A stretch of DNA of 64,000 nt from Aestuariibaculum suncheonense (GTDB taxonomy: Bacteria; Bacteroidota; Bacteroidia; Flavobacteriales; Flavobacteriaceae): assembly GCF_014596935.1 (NCBI RefSeq), contig NZ_JACVXC010000001.1:1-64000 (forward strand), given 5' to 3'. The notes beneath the pieces were generated by a model, which saw only the letters and a list, made by a program, of their open reading frames with translations, had not been told where the DNA came from and ran no database searches. Of the stretch, positions 36,487 to 44,977 are shown in pieces (position 1 is the first letter of the stretch; the number at the start of each line of letters is the position of its first letter). The position numbers were made by a program, and so were the translations under genes.

Positions 36487-36813
36487 ATGAATTGGGTTCT
36501 TTTGGTAATAGCCGGTTTATTTGAAGTTGCTTTTGCATTTTGTTTAGGAAAAGCCAAAGAAACCACCGGTCAACCTATGTACTTTTGGTATATTGGTTTT
36601 GTGCTAACATTGTTCGTTAGTATGAGCTTATTAGTTAAAGCAACCCAAACTCTACCAATAGGAACAGCGTATGCCGTATGGACAGGTATTGGAGCTGTTG
36701 GAACCGTTTTGGTTGGTATTTTTATTTTTAAAGAGCCGGCAACGTTTATGCGTATATTTTTTTTAATAACCTTAATAACTTCCATTATCGGACTTAAAGT
36801 TTTGTCGCATTAG
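36487..36813 (+). CDS. Small multidrug resistance family transporter (Gdx/SugE-like)
   Basis: A 108-aa protein with four membrane helices. Glu13 in the first helix is the invariant proton/substrate-binding carboxylate of SMR dimers. The second half has TAYAVWTGIGAVGT (Trp65) and GLKV near the end (Lys104), which favour the guanidinium exporter (Gdx/SugE) subgroup over EmrE. It is placed between the nucleotidyltransferase and TPR genes with gaps of 17 and 11 bases. There is no space for a guanidine riboswitch. It could be a late arrival in an otherwise conserved operon. Confidence 0.82.
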   Translation: MNWVLLVIAGLFEVAFAFCLGKAKETTGQPMYFWYIGFVLTLFVSMSLLVKATQTLPIGTAYAVWTGIGAVGTVLVGIFIFKEPATFMRIFFLITLITSIIGLKVLSH

Positions 36814-36824
36814 TAAGATTTGAA

Positions 36825-38174
36825 ATGAAAAAAGTGATTTACATCATAGTCGTTTTATGGAGCGTTACCACAAGCTATGCTCAGGTCGATTTTAACAAAC
36901 GACCGGATGACGATTTGGGTGATGTTGAAGATAAATTTCAGGAATACTTTTACGAAGCACTAAAACAGAAAAGCATCGAGAATTACGATCGATCTGTTGA
37001 AGCCCTTTTGAAATGTATCGACTTAGATAATTCGGTGCCAGTATTGTATTTCGAGTTGGGTAAAAACTATATGCAACTTAAAAATTTCGGTGCTGCCGAA
37101 GATGCCTTAAAAAAAGCCGTTAGTAAAGCTCCGGATAACGAATGGTTTTTAGATGAATTGTATGGTTATTATATCGTTCAAAACGATTATGATAAGGCGA
37201 TAAAAACCGTTAAGCAATTGGTTAAATACCACACTGATTATAAAGAAGATTTGGCCTCGTTATACGTTAGAAACAAAGATTACAAAGAAGCCTTAAAGAT
37301 TTTGGATGAGTTGGATGCCGAATTGGGTATTTCACCACGTCGTGATGTGATGCGTAATCAGATTTACAGTGCCACCGGAAAGAAAAATGATCAGATTAAA
37401 AATCTGGAAGCCCGTGTTGAGAATGATCCGGATCGTGAAGCCAATTATCTGGCTTTAATATTCCGTTACAGCGAAAATAATGAAAAGGAAAAGGCCTTTG
37501 AAACCGCTAAAGAACTGCTGAAAGTCAATCCTAATTCACAATTGGTACATTTGGCTCTTTATAAGTTTTATTTAGATGATAACGATGCTGAAAAAGCTAT
37601 CGAATCAATGAAAATTGTAGTGAAGAGTAGTGAGATAAAACCAGAAGCCAAGTTGAAAGTGCTAACCGATTTTGTTCAGTTTGTGAGCGAACATCCCGAA
37701 TATGAAGGCGATTTGGTTGAGGCAACAGCACTTGTTGGAGATACCAATAACAGTAAAACCCTAGCCGAGTTAGGGCAATATTATCTGTCTAAAAATGATA
37801 AAGTAAAAGCCTTGGAATATTTCGAAGCATCATTAAAAATAAATTCAGAAAACTTTAATGTCATTCGTAATGTGTTGTTACTTTACATAGATTTGCAACA
37901 GTATACAAAGGCAGAGCAAAAAAGTAGCGAGGTGCTTCAAAGATATCCGTCTCAACCGTTGTTTTATTTAATAAACGGCGTAGCACTAAACGAATTAAAC
38001 GCCCCTAAAAAAGCGGTTAATAGTTTAGAAATGGGCTTGGATTATATCATTGATGATGCTAAAATGGAGCATGATTTTTATACGCAGTTAAGTAAAGCAC
38101 ACACCTTGTTAAACAATACGGCCAAGGCAAAAACGTTTAGTGATAAAGCAAAACAATTAGAAACCTCGAATTAA
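36825..38174 (+). CDS. Periplasmic tetratricopeptide repeat protein
   Basis: A 449-aa exported protein with a signal peptide (MKKVIYIIVVLWSVTTSYAQ, cleavage after residue 19 or so) and about ten TPR-like helical hairpins. Examples are DRSVEALLKCIDLDNSVPVL, AAEDALKKAVSKAPDNEWF and KALEYFEASLKINSENFNVI. TPR arrays bind other proteins. It immediately precedes the DUF4292 lipoprotein gene (no spacer bases) and the EnvC-like gene. The three are likely to act together at the envelope. Confidence 0.83.
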   Translation: MKKVIYIIVVLWSVTTSYAQVDFNKRPDDDLGDVEDKFQEYFYEALKQKSIENYDRSVEALLKCIDLDNSVPVLYFELGKNYMQLKNFGAAEDALKKAVSKAPDNEWFLDELYGYYIVQNDYDKAIKTVKQLVKYHTDYKEDLASLYVRNKDYKEALKILDELDAELGISPRRDVMRNQIYSATGKKNDQIKNLEARVENDPDREANYLALIFRYSENNEKEKAFETAKELLKVNPNSQLVHLALYKFYLDDNDAEKAIESMKIVVKSSEIKPEAKLKVLTDFVQFVSEHPEYEGDLVEATALVGDTNNSKTLAELGQYYLSKNDKVKALEYFEASLKINSENFNVIRNVLLLYIDLQQYTKAEQKSSEVLQRYPSQPLFYLINGVALNELNAPKKAVNSLEMGLDYIIDDAKMEHDFYTQLSKAHTLLNNTAKAKTFSDKAKQLETSN

Positions 38175-38942
38175 ATGAACAAACTTAAATACATCATATT
38201 AACCCTGGCCCTGGGTTTGATGTTTAATTGTAAGTCTTCAAAACATATTAGTGGCAGTGAGGCCAGTTTAAGGCTTTCAACCCGTCAGCTAATAAAGGAA
38301 AACGCTAAGCAGGTTGCCTATTTTAAAACCCTTCAGTCTAAATTAAAAATTAATTATCAGGATGGCGATAAGTCACAGACCTATTCGGTGAGTTTCCGTG
38401 CTGAAAAAGATAAAGCCATCTGGATGAGTGCCGCGTTTTCGGTGGTTAAAGTGTTAATCACTCCGGAAAAAGTAAGCTTCTACAATAAGTTGGATAACAC
38501 CTATTTTGAAGGAGACTTCAGTTACTTAAGTCAATTGTTAGGGACAGAGTTAGACTTTCAAAAAGTTCAGAATCTACTTTACGGAGAAACCATTTATAGT
38601 TTAAAGGATAACGACTATACATCGGAAGTAAGTGATAATTTATATGTGGTTCAACCCAAAAATCAACGCGAATTGTTTGAGATTTTCTTCTTGTTAGATC
38701 CGTTACGATTTAAGGTGCAATCGCAGCAAATTTCACAACCTAAAGCATTCAGACATTTACAAATCGATTATTTAGCTTATCAGAGTATCGATAAACAATT
38801 ACTTCCAGAGAACATTAAAATTATTGCCGTAGAAGGCAATGAAGAATTGATTGTGAATCTGGAATTTAAAAATGTTAGTCTGAACGAAGACTTGAGATTT
38901 CCGTTTAAAATACCATCAGGTTTTAAAGAAATAGAACTTTAA
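38175..38942 (+). CDS. DUF4292 lipoprotein
   Basis: A 255-aa lipoprotein with lipobox Cys19 (LGLMFNC). The fold is predicted to be a half-barrel like LolA/LolB, judging from alternating beta strands (KLKINYQDGDKSQTYSVSFRA, WMSAAFSVVKVLITPEKVSFY). DUF4292 may carry or insert lipoproteins, but this is unproven. It is directly fused into an operon with the TPR gene upstream and shares one base with the EnvC-like gene downstream. Confidence 0.8.
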   Translation: MNKLKYIILTLALGLMFNCKSSKHISGSEASLRLSTRQLIKENAKQVAYFKTLQSKLKINYQDGDKSQTYSVSFRAEKDKAIWMSAAFSVVKVLITPEKVSFYNKLDNTYFEGDFSYLSQLLGTELDFQKVQNLLYGETIYSLKDNDYTSEVSDNLYVVQPKNQRELFEIFFLLDPLRFKVQSQQISQPKAFRHLQIDYLAYQSIDKQLLPENIKIIAVEGNEELIVNLEFKNVSLNEDLRFPFKIPSGFKEIEL

Positions 38943-40171
38943 TGAGCTGTAAAACTTCTGCATATAAACTGTTTTTTATACTGGCTATAACCCTAAGCAG
39001 TACGCTGGTATTGGCGCAAAGCAATAAACAAAAGGAACTGGAAACCCGTAGGCAGGAGTTACGTCGTGAAATTCAAAAAATCAATCAGCTTCGCGCTGAA
39101 AATAAGTCAAAGGAAAAGTCGGAGTTATCGTTAATTGAAGGTTTTAATTATAAGATTAATGTGCTCGACAATTTAATAAAAGTTACCAATCAGCAGGCGA
39201 ATTATTTAACACGTCAAATCAATACGAATCAGAAAAAAATCACCGATTTAAGAGATGAATTAAAGGTGTTGAAGGAAGAATATGCTGCTATGATTGTCAA
39301 GTCTTATAAGAGTAAAAATCAGCAAAGTCGTATTATGTTTTTACTGTCTTCAAACAATTTTAAGCAAGCCTATAAGCGGTTGCAGTATATGAAGCAATAT
39401 GCCGATCATCAAAAGCAGCAAGGCGAAACCATCAAGTTAAAAACGGTAGAATTACAGGAAACAAATACTAAATTATTAGCTCAGCAGGAAGAAAAGAAAA
39501 AACTGATTGCCGAAAACAAGGAAGTGCAGCGCTCGTTGGAAGCCGAACGCAAGCAGCACCACGAGTTGATGAAAACCATAAAGAGTAATTTAAATCTTTA
39601 TGCGGCTCAAATTAAAAAGAAGCAACAGGAAGCCGATAGGATAGATGCTGAGATAGATCGTATTATTAAAGAAGCTATCGCAAAATCTAATAAGAAAGCG
39701 GGTAAGTCTACGACATCGTCCAGTTTTGCGCTTACAGCTGAAGAAAAGGTGCTTGCAGCCAACTTTGTGTCCAATCGCGGTAAATTGCCTTGGCCGGTAG
39801 AAAAAGGCTATGTAACGCTTCGTTATGGGTCGCAGCCGCATCCTTTAGATAAATCGTTAACCATTAAGAGTAATGGTGTGCGTATTGCCACCGAGAAAGG
39901 TGCTGAGGTACGTGCGGTGTTTAGCGGAGAAGTGATTGCAATTGTTTCTATGAAAAATGTAAATCCTATCGTGATGATTAAGCATGGTAACTACATTACG
40001 GCTTATAAGAACTTAGGAAAGGTTTATGTTAAAACCGGTGATAAAGTATCCACAAAGCAATCTTTAGGTCAGGTGTTCACTAATCCCACCAACGGAGAAA
40101 CGATTTTAAGTTTTTCAATTTCAAAAGGAACCAGTACAGAGAATCCGGCCTCGTGGATTTATAAAATGTAA
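38942..40171 (+). CDS. EnvC-like murein hydrolase activator (degenerate LytM)
   Basis: A 409-aa exported protein: signal peptide to about residue 26 (ALA-like LVLAQ), a long coiled coil with charged heptads (about 27-240), then a C-terminal LytM/M23 domain from LPWPVEKGYV. The zinc-binding positions of active M23 peptidases appear lost: NGVRI stands where HxGxDI is expected and LSFSI where HxHFEI is expected. This matches EnvC of E. coli, which activates amidases without being a peptidase. It is the last gene of its operon and is followed by a terminator. Confidence 0.82.
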   Translation: MSCKTSAYKLFFILAITLSSTLVLAQSNKQKELETRRQELRREIQKINQLRAENKSKEKSELSLIEGFNYKINVLDNLIKVTNQQANYLTRQINTNQKKITDLRDELKVLKEEYAAMIVKSYKSKNQQSRIMFLLSSNNFKQAYKRLQYMKQYADHQKQQGETIKLKTVELQETNTKLLAQQEEKKKLIAENKEVQRSLEAERKQHHELMKTIKSNLNLYAAQIKKKQQEADRIDAEIDRIIKEAIAKSNKKAGKSTTSSSFALTAEEKVLAANFVSNRGKLPWPVEKGYVTLRYGSQPHPLDKSLTIKSNGVRIATEKGAEVRAVFSGEVIAIVSMKNVNPIVMIKHGNYITAYKNLGKVYVKTGDKVSTKQSLGQVFTNPTNGETILSFSISKGTSTENPASWIYKM

Positions 40172-40195
40172 AATCCCGACAGAAGTCAGGATTTT
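40171..40195 (+). terminator. Terminator after the EnvC-like gene
   Basis: AAATCCcGAC and GTCaGGATTTT form a stem with one mismatch and an AGAA loop, followed by T residues. It overlaps the last base of the stop codon. Confidence 0.65.
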
Positions 40196-40226
40196 ATATA
40201 TGTTTTATAAATCAAATAGAAAAGTA

Positions 40227-40751
40227 TTACTCTTCCATAAAAAGGGCTTTCAATTCGGTAGCCTCACTCGGTTTCATTTTACCAGAAAGTAATAAACTCA
40301 ATTGTTTACGGCGTAAAGCAGCAGCAAAACGTGATTTCTCTAAATCGGTTTCAGGAATCAGTTCAGGAATTTCTATCGGGCGTCCTGTTTCATCAACTGC
40401 TACAAAGGTGTAAATGCCTTCGTTAGCTTTGTTTTTAGAGCCAGACTCACGGTCTTCAATCCACACATCAATAAACACCTCCATAGAGGTTTTAAACGCT
40501 CTGGATACCTTAGCCTCAACCGTAACAACACTTCCCAGTGGCACAGCTCTGCTAAAAGCAACGTGATTTACCGAAGCCGTTACAACAATTCGTCTGCTAT
40601 GGCGTCTGGCAGCTATAGCAGCACAGCGATCCATTCTAGCCAGGAGCTCACCTCCAAATAGGTTGTTTAACGGATTGGTTTCACCAGGTAAAACCATATC
40701 GGTCATGATGGTTTTTGATTCTGCAGGAGTCTTTCCCTTCATTACGTACAT
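40227..40751 (-). CDS. Acyl-CoA thioesterase (hotdog fold)
   Basis: A 174-aa protein of the YciA/BFIT-type acyl-CoA thioesterases. The hotdog core shows PNE-like ETNPLNNLFGGELLARMD, then VVTASVNHVAFSRAVPLGSVV, with the substrate-binding Asn/Asp in NNLFGGE. It releases CoA from fatty acyl-CoA in the cytoplasm. Start may be ATG 40751 or the internal ATG 40742 (MKGKTPAES). The latter is slightly more usual for the family. A perfect -7 element lies 14 bases upstream. Confidence 0.85.
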   Translation of the reverse strand: MYVMKGKTPAESKTIMTDMVLPGETNPLNNLFGGELLARMDRCAAIAARRHSRRIVVTASVNHVAFSRAVPLGSVVTVEAKVSRAFKTSMEVFIDVWIEDRESGSKNKANEGIYTFVAVDETGRPIEIPELIPETDLEKSRFAAALRRKQLSLLLSGKMKPSEATELKALFMEE

Positions 40752-40764
40752 TTTAATTTTGCCG

Positions 40765-40772
40765 CAAAGGTA
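40765..40772 (-). promoter_or_regulatory. -7 element of the thioesterase gene
   Basis: On the minus strand TACCTTTG matches TAnnTTTG exactly. No convincing -33 element is visible. The transcript start would be near 40760. Confidence 0.5.
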
Positions 40773-40817
40773 AAAGGATTTTTAGAAATCAGAAGGAATA
40801 AGTGCATTAAAGCATGC

Positions 40818-41753
40818 TTAATCTAAGCTTCTTACGTCAAGCCAAGCTTCTTTATTATGCTCTTTTTTAATGGTTCTTAAAGCTTTTAATGCTTCAAGGC
40901 GATCTTCGTAACTGGCATAAACCACTTCGTGTAAGCCAAAACGGTTAACACCTATTTTACGAGCGTTAAACCCTAAAGCTTTTAGTTCAGTAATTTTGGC
41001 ATCACAGTTTTCTTCAACTCTAAAAGCACCGGCAACAATATGGTAAATTCCTGATTGTTTCGTCACTTTTAAATTAGCTGCCGGAAGCGGATTTAAACTA
41101 AATGTCGCTTGTTGTATTTTGTTATCCAGTTGCTTGTAAGCTTCTTCCTGTGCAATTTGGTTATGCTGTTCAATTTGATTTACATAGAAGTTAGAAGCTA
41201 TAAAGCCTCCAAGGGTTAAGGCTATAACAGCAATAGCAGCATATTTAAAGTATGGTCTGTTTTTACGTTTTTCAGCGGTAATAGTCAACGGAATCACCTT
41301 TTCAACGGCTTCAACCTGCTCTTTGTAAGTTTCTCGAGCGACCGACGGCGATACAAATTGCGATAAACCAAACGCGTCGGTTAAGTAATTCACCTGATAC
41401 GATGGTTCGAACATGATTTTCCCTTCACTGTTAAAAATTAGGGTTCCAATGTTTTTAAAATTAAGGGTTTCACCTTGTGTTAAGTTAGCTTTTAAAACGT
41501 CTACACGTTTTGCGATTTTCTGGTTAGCAGCCTCGAAAGAAATCTGCTCTACATCGGCAATATAATGCGCTAATAAGCCGTCATTCTTTTGAATTTGCTC
41601 ATTAAACGATAGTATTTTCTTTGGCGGAAAAAACGCATTTGAAGTTTCATCTATAGTTGCAGATACACGCTGAGTTAAAAATGAACCAAACTCAGGAATG
41701 GTAATACACTCGTATCTATACAGTAAATCGCTTATGTAAGTTTCTAATTGCAT
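40818..41753 (-). CDS. HU-CCDC81 and SPOR domain protein
   Basis: A 311-aa protein of a Bacteroidota-specific architecture. The N-terminal 130 residues hold two HU-like CCDC81 domains (ISDLLYRYECITIPEFGSFL, then NLTQGETLNFKNIGTL). A single membrane helix follows near residues 168-190 (YFKYAAIAVIALTLGGFIASNFYV). The C-terminal 80 residues are a SPOR domain (YHIVAGAFRVEENCDAKITEL). SPOR domains bind denuded septal peptidoglycan, so the protein may link a cytoplasmic DNA-binding-like module to the division site. Function is unproven. Confidence 0.85.
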   Translation of the reverse strand: MQLETYISDLLYRYECITIPEFGSFLTQRVSATIDETSNAFFPPKKILSFNEQIQKNDGLLAHYIADVEQISFEAANQKIAKRVDVLKANLTQGETLNFKNIGTLIFNSEGKIMFEPSYQVNYLTDAFGLSQFVSPSVARETYKEQVEAVEKVIPLTITAEKRKNRPYFKYAAIAVIALTLGGFIASNFYVNQIEQHNQIAQEEAYKQLDNKIQQATFSLNPLPAANLKVTKQSGIYHIVAGAFRVEENCDAKITELKALGFNARKIGVNRFGLHEVVYASYEDRLEALKALRTIKKEHNKEAWLDVRSLD

Positions 41754-41857
41754 ATTAACAAAGTTAAAAAATTATGCATTCGATAAAAATTTACTTTTAT
41801 ATTTTTTTTAGCAGTGCGAAAATTCTTTTATTGTAGACTGAAATTCAGAAGTATACC

Positions 41858-42961
41858 ATGAGTGAAGATCAGTTACTTTATGCCTTAGCTTTACAGCATG
41901 TCCCTAATATTGGAGATATTATGGCAAAGCGGCTTATTGCGTATTGCGGCAGTGCCGAAGCAGTTTTAAAAGAAAAACGGCAGAATTTGCTTAAAATTGA
42001 TAATGTTGGTGCAATTACGCTGAAGCATTTGTTTGAAACAGAACATCTCAAAGCTGCTGAAGCCGAACTGAAGTTTATTCAAGAGGAGAACATAAAAGTA
42101 TCGTATTTCGAATCGGAAGATTATCCTGAAAAGCTGAAGCATTGTATTGATGCACCCATTTTACTGTTTGAAACCGGAAATATTAATTTGAAACAGCAAC
42201 ACCTCATCAGTATTGTCGGTACCCGGAAAATCACCACCAGCGGAATGGCGTTTTGTGAACAATTGGTTGAAGAATTGGCTGTTTTTGATCCTGTTATTGT
42301 TTCTGGGTTTGCCTACGGAACAGATATTACGGCGCATAAAGCCGCCCTAAAAAACAAGCTGCAAACTATAGGTTGTCTGGCGCATGGTCTGAACCAGATT
42401 TATCCGAAAGTGCATAAAAAGTACATGGCGGAGGTCGAACAAAACGGTGGATTTTTTACCGATTTCTGGTCTACTGATGCTTTCGATAGAAATAATTTTT
42501 TAAAGCGGAATCGTATTATTGCTGGTTTGAGCGAAGCGACTATAGTCATTGAGTCGGCGGAGAAGGGCGGAAGTCTAGTAACAGCAGATATTGCTAATTC
42601 GTATAATCGCGATGTGTTTGCAGTTCCCGGACGTACGACCGATATGCAAAGTACAGGCTGTAATAATTTAATTAAGCAGCAAAGAGCACACATGTTAACC
42701 ACACCTCTCGATGTCCCTTATATTTTAAACTGGCAACTGGAGGAAGCCTCAAAGCCTGTTATTCAAAAGCAGTTGTTTATAGAGTTAGATGACACCGAAA
42801 AGTTAATCTATCACTACCTTAAAAATGAAGATAAACAACAGTTAGACATGATTGCCATTAACTGTAATTTGCCCATTTTTAAAGTAGCCAGTATTTTGTT
42901 GAATATGGAACTGAAAGGGGTTGTGCGTCCCTTACCAGGGAAATTTTTTGAATTGATTTAG
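41858..42961 (+). CDS. dprA: DNA processing protein DprA
   Basis: A 367-aa DprA/Smf protein that loads RecA onto incoming single-stranded DNA. The Rossmann-fold core has SIVGTRKITTSG, SGFAYGTDITAH and ESAEKGGSLVTADIA with PGR-bearing FAVPGRTTD. An N-terminal helix-hairpin-helix-like region and a C-terminal winged-helix-like domain flank it. It shares 4 bases with the convergent trpS gene. It is consistent with, but does not prove, natural competence. Confidence 0.93.
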   Translation: MSEDQLLYALALQHVPNIGDIMAKRLIAYCGSAEAVLKEKRQNLLKIDNVGAITLKHLFETEHLKAAEAELKFIQEENIKVSYFESEDYPEKLKHCIDAPILLFETGNINLKQQHLISIVGTRKITTSGMAFCEQLVEELAVFDPVIVSGFAYGTDITAHKAALKNKLQTIGCLAHGLNQIYPKVHKKYMAEVEQNGGFFTDFWSTDAFDRNNFLKRNRIIAGLSEATIVIESAEKGGSLVTADIANSYNRDVFAVPGRTTDMQSTGCNNLIKQQRAHMLTTPLDVPYILNWQLEEASKPVIQKQLFIELDDTEKLIYHYLKNEDKQQLDMIAINCNLPIFKVASILLNMELKGVVRPLPGKFFELI

Positions 42962-43926
42962 TAACCTACTTTTTCTCGCACTTTAGCTAAAACTTTATCG
43001 GCAACTTGTTTGGCTTTTTCAGCGCCTAGAGCTAAAGCTTTATCAAGTTCGTTTAAGTTGTTCATGTAATAGTTGTAACGTTCGCGTTCGGTAGCAAATT
43101 TCTCAACAATCAATTCAAATAAGGCTTGTTTTGCATGACCGTAACCATAATTACCATTTTCGTAGTTGGCTTTCATGGTTACGATTTGATTGTCATCAGC
43201 CAATAAATTGTAAATCGCAAAACAGTTACAAGTAGACCAGTCTTTAGGTTCTTCTAATGGTGTGCTATCAGTTTTAATAGCCATAATTTGTTTGCGAAGC
43301 TTTTTATCGGTTTCAAAAATATTGATGAAGTTGTTACGAGATTTACTCATTTTTTCTCCATCGGTTCCAGGAATAAGCATAGTGTTTTCCTGAATTTTTC
43401 CTTCAGGTAACACAAAAACGTCTCCCATTTTCGCATGGAAACGCGACGCCACATCACGGGTCATTTCGATATGTTGTAACTGGTCTTTTCCAACTGGAAT
43501 AATTTCGGCATCATATAATAAAATATCGGCCGCCATAAGCATCGGGTAGGAGAATAAACCGGAATTTACATCTTCTAAACGGTCTGCTTTATCTTTAAAG
43601 CTATGTGCTAATGTTAAACGCTGATATGGGAAAAAGCAACTTAAATACCATGATAACTCGGTTACTTGTGGAATATCGCTTTGTCTGTAAAAAACTGTTT
43701 TTTCAATATCTAAACCAAAGGCAAGCCAGGTTGCAGCCACCGAATACGTGTTGTTGCGTAATTCTTCAGCGTCTTTAATTTGCGTTAAAGTGTGCAAATT
43801 AGCGATAAATAAAAAGGAATCGTTTTCAGGTTGTTCGGCCATTTTAATAGCTGGAATAATTGCGCCTAAAATGTTTCCTAAATGAGGTGTTCCTGTACTT
43901 TGTATACCTGTTAATACTCTTGCCAT
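42958..43926 (-). CDS. trpS: Tryptophan--tRNA ligase
   Basis: A 322-aa class I aminoacyl-tRNA synthetase. It has the HIGH-equivalent PHLGN (residues 14-18 in STGTPHLGN) and KMSKS in DGEKMSKSRNN. FSYPMLMAADILLY and GKDQLQHIEMTRD are typical of TrpRS. It charges tRNA-Trp in the cytoplasm. A TACATTTG -7 element lies 49 bases upstream. Length is normal for the family. Confidence 0.96.
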   Translation of the reverse strand: MARVLTGIQSTGTPHLGNILGAIIPAIKMAEQPENDSFLFIANLHTLTQIKDAEELRNNTYSVAATWLAFGLDIEKTVFYRQSDIPQVTELSWYLSCFFPYQRLTLAHSFKDKADRLEDVNSGLFSYPMLMAADILLYDAEIIPVGKDQLQHIEMTRDVASRFHAKMGDVFVLPEGKIQENTMLIPGTDGEKMSKSRNNFINIFETDKKLRKQIMAIKTDSTPLEEPKDWSTCNCFAIYNLLADDNQIVTMKANYENGNYGYGHAKQALFELIVEKFATERERYNYYMNNLNELDKALALGAEKAKQVADKVLAKVREKVGY

Positions 43927-43974
43927 AATTGTTATTTACGCGATAGCGGAAATGGTTTAAATTAAACGAAAGCG

Positions 43975-43982
43975 CAAATGTA
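43975..43982 (-). promoter_or_regulatory. -7 element of trpS
   Basis: On the minus strand TACATTTG matches the consensus. The transcript would begin near 43970, about 45 bases before the trpS ATG. No well-spaced -33 element is visible. Confidence 0.5.
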
Positions 43983-44123
43983 ATTATACTTGGCAACATA
44001 AAAAAGCGTTTCTAAGAGGCGCTTTCAGCGAAAGCGAAATATTATTTAATTGTGAGAGAACTGAGATATACTTTGCAAATTTTTAAAAATGAAGTTGCCT
44101 AGAATAGAATCAATTTAAAAGGC

Positions 44124-44131
44124 TATTTTTG
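44124..44131 (+). promoter_or_regulatory. -7 element directly before plsC
   Basis: TATTTTTG ends only five bases before the plsC ATG at 44137. Transcription from it would start at or within a few bases of the start codon, implying a leaderless or nearly leaderless message. A TTG at 44095-44097 is 26 bases upstream, longer than usual. Confidence 0.45.
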
Positions 44132-44136
44132 TTTGT

Positions 44137-44871
44137 ATGAGAGTGTTTAAATATCTGTTCTGGATTTTATACCGCATTTGGTTTTATGTGCTTGTAGCCT
44201 TGCCAATTGTGTTCCTGTTTCCGTTGCTTTTTGTTTCAATATTAAAGGAAAAATGGTATCCGTTTTTCTTTAAGTTAGCTCGAATTTGGGCAAAGTTTAT
44301 ATTGATAGGCATGGGCTTTTATTTTAAAATTGAACGGGAGCAAACACCTGAATACGGTAAAAGTTATATGTTGATAGCTAATCATACTTCTATGGCCGAT
44401 ATCATGCTCATGCTGGTAACGGTTAGTAATCCGTTTGTGTTTGTTGGGAAGAAAGAATTGGCTAACATTCCTTTATTCGGATTTTTCTATAAACGCACCT
44501 GTATTTTGGTAGATAGAAGTTCGGTAAGAAGCAGACAGGCGGTGTTTTTACGAGCGCAGCGTCGATTAAAATCAGGTTTGAGTATTTGTATTTTCCCTGA
44601 AGGGGGTGTTCCTGATGAAGCTATTTTACTTGACGACTTTAAAGACGGCGCGTTCCGTTTGGCCATTAATCATAATATTCCTGTGGTTCCTATTACTTTT
44701 GCTGATAACAAAAAACGCTTTTCCTATACTTTTTTTAGTGGAGGTCCCGGAGTAATGCGCGTTAAGGTGCATACTTTTTTACCAACGGAAGCGTTGCAAA
44801 TAGAGCATACAAAATCGCTTAATCAAACCTCCAGAAACATTATTTTAAATCAGCTTAAAAGCTTCGGATAG
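44137..44871 (+). CDS. plsC: 1-acyl-sn-glycerol-3-phosphate acyltransferase
   Basis: A 244-aa membrane-associated acyltransferase that makes phosphatidic acid from lysophosphatidic acid. The N-terminal hydrophobic region (about residues 8-34) is followed by NHTSMADIM (the H-x4-D catalytic motif) and FPEGG. Both are standard for PlsC. No later methionine would preserve the N-terminal helix, so the start at 44137 is firm even though a -7 element lies just before it. It is followed by a strong terminator. Confidence 0.88.
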   Translation: MRVFKYLFWILYRIWFYVLVALPIVFLFPLLFVSILKEKWYPFFFKLARIWAKFILIGMGFYFKIEREQTPEYGKSYMLIANHTSMADIMLMLVTVSNPFVFVGKKELANIPLFGFFYKRTCILVDRSSVRSRQAVFLRAQRRLKSGLSICIFPEGGVPDEAILLDDFKDGAFRLAINHNIPVVPITFADNKKRFSYTFFSGGPGVMRVKVHTFLPTEALQIEHTKSLNQTSRNIILNQLKSFG

Positions 44872-44891
44872 TTTGGTTTATACAAAATAGT

Positions 44892-44924
44892 AAAAGGCTG
44901 CTCTGGGCACCGAGCAGCCTTTTT
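44892..44924 (+). terminator. Bidirectional terminator after plsC
   Basis: AAAAGGCTGCTC and GAGCAGCCTTTT form a perfect 12-bp stem around an 8-base loop, with a T run on the + strand and a matching run on the minus strand. It serves plsC and the convergent sigma/anti-sigma operon. Confidence 0.88.
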
Positions 44925-44977
44925 ATGATATTGATTTAGGGCACAATAAAATCAATATCCAGATCTAACCAAAAAAT

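Noticed and set aside
42400-42702. Antisense reading frame within dprA
   Set aside because: It is a shadow of the dprA frame with no family match; the same applies to other antisense frames such as 54828-55085 and 13440-13739.
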